Source of the DNA: Laguncularia racemosa
Lineage: Eukaryota; Streptophyta; Magnoliopsida; Myrtales; Combretaceae
Reading direction: 5' to 3'
Assembly: GCA_037954665.1 (NCBI GenBank)
Contig: JBBMOL010000100.1
Location: 62,001 to 126,000 of the forward strand
DNA: 64,000 bases
Position numbers and translations under genes: made by a program. Each line of letters starts with the position of its first letter. The stretch's first letter is position 1. Below the pieces are notes generated by a model. The model saw only the letters and a list, made by a program, of their open reading frames with translations, made no database searches and was not told where the DNA came from. Shown in pieces: positions 56,891 to 64,000 of the stretch.

Positions 56891-57363
56891 CTAGGTTTGT
56901 TAAACATCAGTTCGGTTTAAGGAAGGCAACATCAAAACCCTAACTCCAATCGTTCATATCAATTGTTCATACTCAATTTCATAGTGTTAATTGTTAGTGT
57001 AGTGCCTTCTATTCAATTTTGTTACAAACAAAAAGAACAAAAAAAAAAAGGAAGAATCACGACAAAAAAAAAAAAGGGAACGTGATCAAGAGCAAAAAAA
57101 CAAAGGAAAAAAAAATGGAAAGAAAAAGAGGAAAATTTTGAGCCCTAGAGTTGTTTTAAATTCTACAGAAGGGAATTGGTGTAGTTTGGGTTAGTTCCAA
57201 GAGAATTAAGAAGAGGAATTGGTAAATTGATATCATTATTGCTTGTAAGAATACACGAGTGACTGTGCGATATCATCCTTGGAGTGAAACACGTAAAGGA
57301 GTGTATCGTGAGGCTTAATCATATATATATTTGTGTTTGTGCTAACCTTTTTCTGCAGGAACT

Positions 57364-57546
57364 ATGTCGAGGTAACATTCTCCTGAAAGTGAAAGGGGAA
57401 GGTTTGATCCTAGGTTAGTGATTGAGGCATTGAGGGGTGAGATGAAGAGGATGTTTCAGGATGGGATGGAACAAATTCATGAGACGGTAGAGCAAAGACT
57501 AGAGCAATCTAAAAATGTCTTCCAAAGGTGTAAGAGGGAGAGTTGT
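57364..57546 (+). pseudogene. Element L gag N terminus
   Basis: From ATG 57364: MSR, stop (Gln in C and D), HSPESERGRFDPRLVIEAL and on, cut after about 61 codons by E. Candidate leader intron 57293-57358. Confidence 0.85.
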
Positions 57547-59088
57547 TGATGGTTATCGAACCCAACAAAATAAAAACCTACTCCTAGACAATTATATAAT
57601 TTGTGTACAATAGTGAGTAGGGTCGTATCCACAGGGATTGGTTAAATTTATTTCTATTAAAAGAGAATAGAGAGGAAAAGAATAATGGGGGGGTTTTGTT
57701 TGTGACTCAAAATAATACAGAAATCAAATAATAAAATTGAATAATGATAAGAGCCTAGCCAAGGGAATCAATATAGTTTAATTCTTGAATTGATCATTGA
57801 TGCAAATATTTTCTATTCTTTATCTAAGATAAACTGGTTATGGTTATTAACAAGCTCTAATAACCTATCTCTCCTTACTTTCTTGATAATCAAAGCATGC
57901 TCTTTGATTACTTCTCTTATTGATTAAACAACCCTAAATAAGCTCTTAGGATTTAATCTATCAATAGCATTAAAAACAAGAGAGACTACCAATTCATGCC
58001 AATAGATTATAAGATAACCTATTTAAACAAGATCATATATCTCCATAACATGAATTTGACTATCTATTTTATAACCAAACATGCTATTGTGTCACAGAAA
58101 CTAGAACTATCAAACAATTACGAATCTGACGTACTAGTTGACAATATATTAACTTGTTAATTAAGTAGAAGAGCTCTAATTCATACTAATCAACCAAGAT
58201 AACATTAACAAAACTTCCAGAAGATATATAAATATCTAAAAAAAAAGAATAGAGTAAAGATAAATCAATTAGATCTCACAATTCGTGAAGAATTAAACTT
58301 CAATGATCCTTTGGTTAGAAAATCTGCTTAACTACACATGTTCATCCTGAAAACAAAAATCAAAAAGTGAAAATATGAAAAGTCTTTGCTCCGGTGTCTC
58401 TTGCTCTGCCTCTCGCCTCTTCGTTGTGCCAAAATCCTCCTCCTTTCTCCTCTAGCGTTGGTTCTATATATACTATTAAGGGAATGGCAGAGGATCTTCA
58501 GCTAGTAAGATACGAATATATCTTTCCTTTTTCAAGTAAATCTCGAGAAGTGAACAACGTACGCTTGGCACGCCCACCAACACGGCCAGATTTCAAACCG
58601 TGCCTCCCTCTGATCAATAATACATAATTCCTCATCCTTGTTCAGTGTGTGGCACGGCTACCACCACGGCTAGATCACAAACCGTGCCTCCCTTTGGTCA
58701 ATAATACACAATTCCTCATCCTTGTTCAATGTGTAGCACGGCTACCACCACGGCTAGATCACAAACCGTGCCTATCTCTGTTGGTTCTTCAGGACAGATA
58801 CACGGCCGTGTACTTCAACCGTGTATGTTTCTGTTGATTCTAAACCAAGTATACGGCCGTGTACTTCAAATACATGCCCATGTACTTTCCTCCGGTGGTG
58901 TAAATCCTTGTCTTTGATCCAAATTGTAGATGACTTCTCTAAATCACTTAAATTAGCACTCTTGACTCCATTAAACCTGATTTATCACCATAATAAAATT
59001 AAGTACCATTTCCTTATGATTTCTATAAAATCAATAATAAATTGACACAATTCATACTATAAAGATTGAGTATAAAATGGCTCTATCA
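57547..59088 (-). repeat. Element E 3' LTR
   Basis: 1542 bp, TGATGGTT...CTATCA, matching 62832-64000 as far as the window goes. TATA-like TATATATA (58465-58472) where the partner has TATAAATA. Upstream in the minus sense is the 84-bp tandem array and then TACACGGCCGTGTA (58799-58812) and related motifs. Confidence 0.92.
58567..58785. repeat. 84-bp tandem repeat in element E LTR
   Basis: Starts at 58567, 58651 and 58735 (GGCACG/AGCACG). Each unit has CACGG and CCGTGCC arms about 20 nt apart and a CAATAATACACAATTCCTC segment; the third unit is partial. In the other LTR the starts 63852 and 63936 show the same period. Confidence 0.9.
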
Positions 59089-60484
59089 AATTCCCCCACA
59101 CTTAAACTCTTGCTTGTCCTCAAGCAACTGAATCAAATGAATTGAGAAATCCGTCATGGATTATACGAAATTTCTTTTCATCGTTTCAAGCATCTATTCT
59201 TTTATAATTCATGACTTGTAATTTTAATGTCTACTACTCCAACCAAACTAATTTCCTGTGATTAAATTACCATAGACAAAATTTAATAGCTAATTTAAAC
59301 AAAACAAACTTTAATCCTCATGTTTAGCAAAAGAACTTTTATTCCAAAAGTAAATACTTAATCCAATAAGGAAAAATACCCAATTAAACTTCATTGAATA
59401 TTTGCAAGTATATAATCTTTGCAACATAAAGTGAAAGCATATGGTATCTACTCTTTCCCTAGATTTTCTCCCTTTTTATTATAAGTCTTATTTCATTCAA
59501 TGATTTTTTCATTCATATTCTTTGATTTAATCAAGCATATCTTTTGACGGGTTTTTGCCCGCTTCTTTTACATGAACTTTCGCCTTTTCTACCCTTATCG
59601 TTATAGTGAGTTCATTGAGTTAGCAACATCCCGAGCTCGTCACTCAAGTGACCAGGTTTTGAGATACCCCTACAGACTCTTCCTCACTCTAACATTTAAG
59701 TTCGAATACTCTTAACTCAATTACTTGAATCATTGGAGTAATGGCTATGCTTGATTCTTTTTCCACTTTTTTTTTTTTAAGAGTTACTAAGGAAAAAGTT
59801 TCTTCAACATCTTTCACTAAGTGTTATCATTGTTTCAAAAACAACTTCAAAAAGTATACAGTAACTAATATAACCTAGAACTAAACTTGTTTACTTTTCA
59901 CTTAAGAGCTCGACTTACTCTTAAACTTCCAGTTCTAGAGCTAAATACAAGGTAAATTTGTTTCTTAAAAATTTCACTACTTAATTTTAACCAAGCATTC
60001 TAATCACAGCAGTAGGTGAGTAAAGCACTTGAACAAGTCAATTTCATATTTTGTAGATGCTTATTACAACATTTAGTACAACCTCCAGATTTCATGAAAA
60101 TTGTGAAAATTTTGGTTTAAAATTGCTTAAGGACAAACATTCTAAGTATGAGTCAATTCTCTATTCTCTATATTTTACTATCCTCCCCCCACACTTAGTT
60201 TGAACAGTGTCCGCACTGTTCCTAATTCAGCACAATTAAAGAGGAATTAACAACATAAGAAACATTACAGAATAAGAGAAAAGGAATACTGGTACTTCCT
60301 TGGTATAAATTGTAAAGTAATTGGAGTTCTCCCCTTAAGCACTAGAGAGTGTCATCTGATGATATATACCCTTGCTGCAGCTAATAAAAAAAATCAAAAT
60401 AAAACTAAGATAAAATAAATTGATTTTTTTTTTTTTTTTGACATGGGTTGCCTCCCATGAAGCGCCTTTCTTTAACGTCTTTGG
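59089..60484 (-). other. Element E 3' noncoding region with two polypurine-tract/hairpin units
   Basis: No gene. Unit one at the LTR: CCCCCACACTT, then the hairpin TTGCTTG-TCCT-CAAGCAA (59110-59127). Unit two: CCCCCCACACTT, then GAACAGTG-TCCG-CACTGTTC (60202-60221). A T run is at 60426-60439. The block TGGGTTGCCTCCCA (60444-60457) with AGCGC and TTTAACGTC follows, next to the end of the protease frame. Confidence 0.75.
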
Positions 60485-61255
60485 CTAGACGTTCCTGGCT
60501 AGATGTTCGGGTAATGGTTTTAATTCTAGCTTTGGTGCCTGTGTTGATGGGTTAATAACATCCACAACAAAAACAGGAGAGATACCGCTAGGATATTTCA
60601 TGGCATCATAAATGTTAAATTTAATCACTTCACCATCAAATTCCATAGTGAGGGTACCGTCATGTACATCAATTTTCGTCCTGGATGTCTTAAGAAATGG
60701 TCTCCCTAATAATATCAGTGATGAATTATGAGAATCATCATCTTCCATGTCAAGCACATAAAAATCAGCAGGAAAAACCAACCCATTAACTTGTAGTAAA
60801 ACATCTTCTAGAACTCCCACAGGATAAACATTTGACTTGTCAGCAAGTTGAACAATAACACTTGTTTCCTTCAAGGGACTAACATTCAAACATTGATAAA
60901 CAGACAAAGGCATGACATTGATTGAAGCTCCTAGATCACACAGAGCTTTAGCGATTCCAAGATTACCTATTTTGCAAGGAATAGTAAACATACCCGGATC
61001 CTTACATTTAGGAGGAAGCTTCTTCTGAATAATAGCTGAAACATTCTCACCCACACTAATCTTTTCATTACCTTTCAGCTTTCTTTTGTTAGTGCACAAT
61101 TCTTTGAGAAATTTAGCATAGTGAGGTACTTGCTTAATTGCATCATGCAAAGGAATATTTACCTCAACTTTGCGAAAAGTTTCAAGAATCTCTTTTTCTT
61201 CAGCTTCATTCTTGGGTTTCGCTAATCTAGAAGGGAAAGGAGGTGCTGTCAACAT
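60485..61255 (-). CDS. Element E gag-linker and aspartic protease
   Basis: 256 open codons. PPFPSRLAKPKNEAEEKE and FRKVEVNIPLHDAIK are the Athila linker; KLPPKCKDPGMFTIPC leads to the protease with active site LCDLGASINVMP (D-L-G, usual in Athila), later LILLGRPFLKTSRTKID. It ends PLPEHLARNV. It should lie in one polyprotein with gag; gag and this frame are separated by stops, so the true start is unknown and the copy is probably inactive as a whole. RT, which normally follows, is missing. Confidence 0.8.
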   Translation of the reverse strand: MLTAPPFPSRLAKPKNEAEEKEILETFRKVEVNIPLHDAIKQVPHYAKFLKELCTNKRKLKGNEKISVGENVSAIIQKKLPPKCKDPGMFTIPCKIGNLGIAKALCDLGASINVMPLSVYQCLNVSPLKETSVIVQLADKSNVYPVGVLEDVLLQVNGLVFPADFYVLDMEDDDSHNSSLILLGRPFLKTSRTKIDVHDGTLTMEFDGEVIKFNIYDAMKYPSGISPVFVVDVINPSTQAPKLELKPLPEHLARNV

Positions 61256-61486
61256 GACCTTTGGTGGCTCAACTAGAGACCCTCTAATCTGGTTATCCTA
61301 CTGGCTCGGAGTCGAAATCTCTTTCTTTGTCTCTTCCTCAAGATTAGATGGGTGTCCTTTCTTATTTGATCCTTACAATTCTGTTCCACTTCTCAAGGTA
61401 ATTGCATTAACGCTTTTCTTCGAATTTGTGATAGTTTGAGAAGGTAACTTACCTTGTGTTTCTAACTTGTTTATAAAAAAAGCAAG

Positions 61487-62779
61487 TTAGCTTACCTGAT
61501 TTTCCAAGTTTTGAATGCTCTGCTTTATCTCATCCTGAAATTGTTTTGTATTAAGAGCAAGTGATTCTACAATTTCCTCAAGAGACATACCTGAAGTGGA
61601 AGGAGCTTGGGGTACTTGGTTCGATGGCTTAAGCTGGAATTGTTGGAAATTTTGTGGGTTATTGCCATATTTGAAGTTAGGATGATCCCTCCATCCAGGA
61701 TTATAAGTATTCGAGTAGGGATCATATTTCCTTTGTGGCTGTCTTGGGAATCCTCCTACAGCATTGGCATGCTCATGATTATCATCTTGCAATGAGGGAC
61801 ACATGTCGGTAGGATGATTAGGAGCAGCACAAATTCCACAAGCCTTCACCTGCTGTGTATTTCCAAGAGCTATCTGCTGCACAAGGGAGGTTAGGTTAGA
61901 AATTTGATGTTTAAGGTTAGAAACACTTACCTCATTTACCTTCCTTGAAGATGAATCATGCCTATACCCAAATTGTTGCGAATTAGCGGCCATTATGGAG
62001 ATCAATTCCCTAGCTTGACCAGGGGCTTTATTCACTATGGCACCTCCACTAGCAACATCCATCATCTTCCTCTCCATTGGAAGTAGGCCTTCATAAAAGT
62101 ATTGAATGAGAAGTTGTTCAGATATCCCATGTTGTAGACGGCTTGCACAAAGTTGCTTGAACCTCTCCCAATACTCATGAAGAGTCTCGGTGTCCCTCTG
62201 TTTGATACCACAAATCTCTCTTCTTATACCAGCGACTCTAGATGCAGGGAAGAATTTGTCTAGGAAGAGCCTCACCATATCTATCCAAGTAGTTATAAAA
62301 CCTGGAGGCAAATAAAACAACCAATCTTTAGCTCTAGAACTTAAAGAAAATGGAAAAGCACGTAACTTGATTTGATCGTCGGTTATTCCTTGCGGCCTCA
62401 TACTAGAACACACTATATGAAACTCTTTCAAATGTTTGTGAGGATCTTCATTCTCAAGACCATGAAAGGTGGGTAGTAGATGTATCAAACCAGATTTCAA
62501 CTCAAATTCAACAGCCAATTCAGGCTATTGGATACAAAGTGGTTGTTGATTCACATCCGGTGCAACCAATTCTCTTAATGTTCTTTCAAGATTTGCCATA
62601 TCTTCTTCTTTTTCAGAATCAATGGATGAATCAGATAAATCCAATGCCAAGTTCAGTCCAAGGGATGAAGATGATACGTTTTCTTTTTGACGCAGCCTAA
62701 CTTCTCTTCACAGTTTCTTAAAAGTCTTCTCAATCTCTGGATTATAAGTGAGTTCACTTGTATGAGAAGAACGAGTCAT
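61487..62779 (-). pseudogene. Element E Athila-type gag
   Basis: 431 codons from ATG 62779 (MTRSSHTSELTYNPEIEK) with only two in-frame stops, TGA at 62710-62708 and TAG at 62527-62525; the last 343 codons are open. Capsid: GLENEDPHKHLKEFHIVC, AFPFSLSSRAKDWLFYLPP, DKFFPASRVAGIRREICGI, ERFKQLCASRLQHG. Zinc knuckle CGICAAPNHPTDMC (CX2CX4HX4C) intact. YNPGWRDHPNFKYGN is an Athila signature. C-terminal coiled-coil-like segment (LALNTKQFQDEIKQSIQNLE). Confidence 0.9.
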
Positions 62780-62808
62780 GCAAGAATAGAAATAACATTT
62801 GACACCAA

Positions 62809-62826
62809 TCCCCGACAACGGCGCCA
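62809..62826 (-). other. Element E primer binding site, tRNA-Asp type
   Basis: Plus-strand TCCCCGACAACGGCGCCA, identical to that of F, 5 nt from the LTR. Confidence 0.92.
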
Positions 62827-62831
62827 AAATT

Positions 62832-64000
62832 TGATGGTTGTCGAACCCAACAAAATAAAAACCTACTCTTAGACAATTATATAATTTGTGTACAGTAGTG
62901 AGTAGGGTCGTATCCATAGGGATTGGTTAAATTTATTTCTATTAAAAGAGAATAGAGAGGAAAAGAATAATGGGGGGGTTTTGTTTTTGAATCAAAATAA
63001 TACTAAAATCAGATAATAAAATTGAATAATGATAAGAGCCTAGCCAAAGGAATCAATATAGTTTAATTCTTGGAATTGATCATTGATGCAAATATTTTCT
63101 ATTCTTTATCTAAGATAAAACTGGTTATGGTTATAACAAGCTACTAATAACCTATCTCTCCTTACTTTCTTGATAATCAAAACATGCTCTTTAATTACTT
63201 CTCTTATTGATTAAACAACCCCAAATAAGCTCTTAGGATTTAATCTATCAATAGCATTAAAAACAAGAGAGACTACCAATTCATGCTAATAGATTATAAG
63301 ATAACCTATTTAAACAAGATCATATATCTCCATAACATGAATTTGACTATCTATTTTATAACCAAACATGTTATTGTGTCACAGAAACTAGAACTATCAA
63401 ACAATTACGGATCTAACGTACTAGTTAACAATATATTAACTTGTTAATTGAGTAGAAGAGTCTAATTCATACCAATCAACCAAGATAACATTGACAAAAC
63501 TTCCAGAAGATATGTAAATATCCAAAAACAAAGAATAGAGTAAAGATAAATCAATTAGATCTCACAATTCGTGAAGAATTAAACTTCAATGATCATTTGG
63601 CTAGAAAATTTGCTTAACTACACATGTTCATCCTCAAAACGAAAATCAAAAAGTGAAAATATGAAAAGTCTTTGCTCTGTGTCTCTTGCTCTGCCTCTCG
63701 CCTCTTCCTTATGCCAAAATCCTCCTCCTTTCTCCTCTAGGGTAGGTTCTATTTATACTATTAAGGGAATGGCAGAGGATCTTTAGCTAGTAAGATACGA
63801 ATATATCTTTCCTTTTTCAAGTAAATCTCGAGAAGTGAACAACGTACGCCTGGCACGCCCACCAATACGGCCAGATTTTAAATCGTGCCTCTTTCTGATC
63901 AATAATACACAATTCCTCATCCTTGTTCAGTGTGTGGCACGACTACCACCACAGCTAGATCACAAACCGTGCCTCCCTCTGGTCAATAATACACAATTCC
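62832..64000 (-). repeat. Element E 5' LTR (truncated by window end)
   Basis: Matches 57547 onward with few differences. TATAAATA on the minus strand at 63750-63757. The first 84-bp repeat units begin at 63852 and 63936. Confidence 0.9.

Larger units (their letters stand above)
56056..57546 (+). mobile_element. Element L: CRM-like retrotransposon, 5' part, cut by E
   Basis: LTR, primer site, leader, candidate intron and the first 61 codons of gag match D. E is inserted at 57547; the rest of L would lie beyond the window on the far side of E. Confidence 0.88.
57547..64000 (-). mobile_element. Element E: non-autonomous Athila-type retrotransposon, runs off the window
   Basis: LTR 57547-59088; second LTR from 62832 to the window end. 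On the minus strand the internal 3.7 kb holds the tRNA-Asp primer site, gag and protease only; there is no RT, RNase H, integrase or extra ORF. The 3' noncoding region matches that of F in layout. It is a gag-protease derivative of an Athila element. Confidence 0.9.

Overview
This 64 kb window is plant nuclear DNA made almost entirely of nested LTR retrotransposons. The evidence is Ty3/gypsy and Ty1/copia protein domains, primer sites complementary to initiator tRNA-Met and tRNA-Asp, 5-bp target duplications and CHG-type decay of coding regions. It suggests a large, repeat-rich angiosperm genome; the species cannot be told. No intact host gene was recognised.

Layout. (1) Element A, a decayed chromodomain gypsy element on the plus strand, runs from at most 856 to 33804. 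Athila-type element F (6240-17587, minus) sits inside its integrase, and G (18811-32428, minus) inside its 3' LTR. G has B (18890-26160, minus) in its left LTR and solo LTR H (28263-29814) in its gag. B has the small deletion derivative C (21466-23406, minus) in its gag. (2) From 33805 to about 56055 lies AT-rich DNA with one exon-like stretch. It is broken by copia element I (35147-46754, minus), itself split by D (39084-46047, plus, CRM-like), and by J (47229-55218, plus), which contains the young element K (49288-53404, plus). (3) L (from 56056, plus, CRM-like) is broken by Athila-type element E (57547 to beyond the window, minus).

C, D and L form one CRM-like family. B, G, J and K are non-autonomous relatives with the same primer site and a homologous protease but no reverse transcriptase or integrase. 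B and G keep gag plus protease. J and K have no gag and carry only a protease followed by a tail that reads into the 3' LTR; K has an intact 347-residue frame of this kind. They presumably move with proteins from D-like partners.

The most interesting observations are: the protease-only J/K lineage; an LTR-encoded C-terminal tail; clustered CACGG/CCGTG palindromes upstream of the TATA box in unrelated LTR families; TATA boxes set in inverted repeats; a conserved 65-66 nt candidate leader intron; covarying hairpins beside the polypurine tracts of both Athila-type elements; extra primer sites inside B's LTRs; and a histone-H3-tail-like N terminus in F's extra ORF. The nearly G-free stretch at about 13.5-14.7 kb is most likely a sequencing fault.
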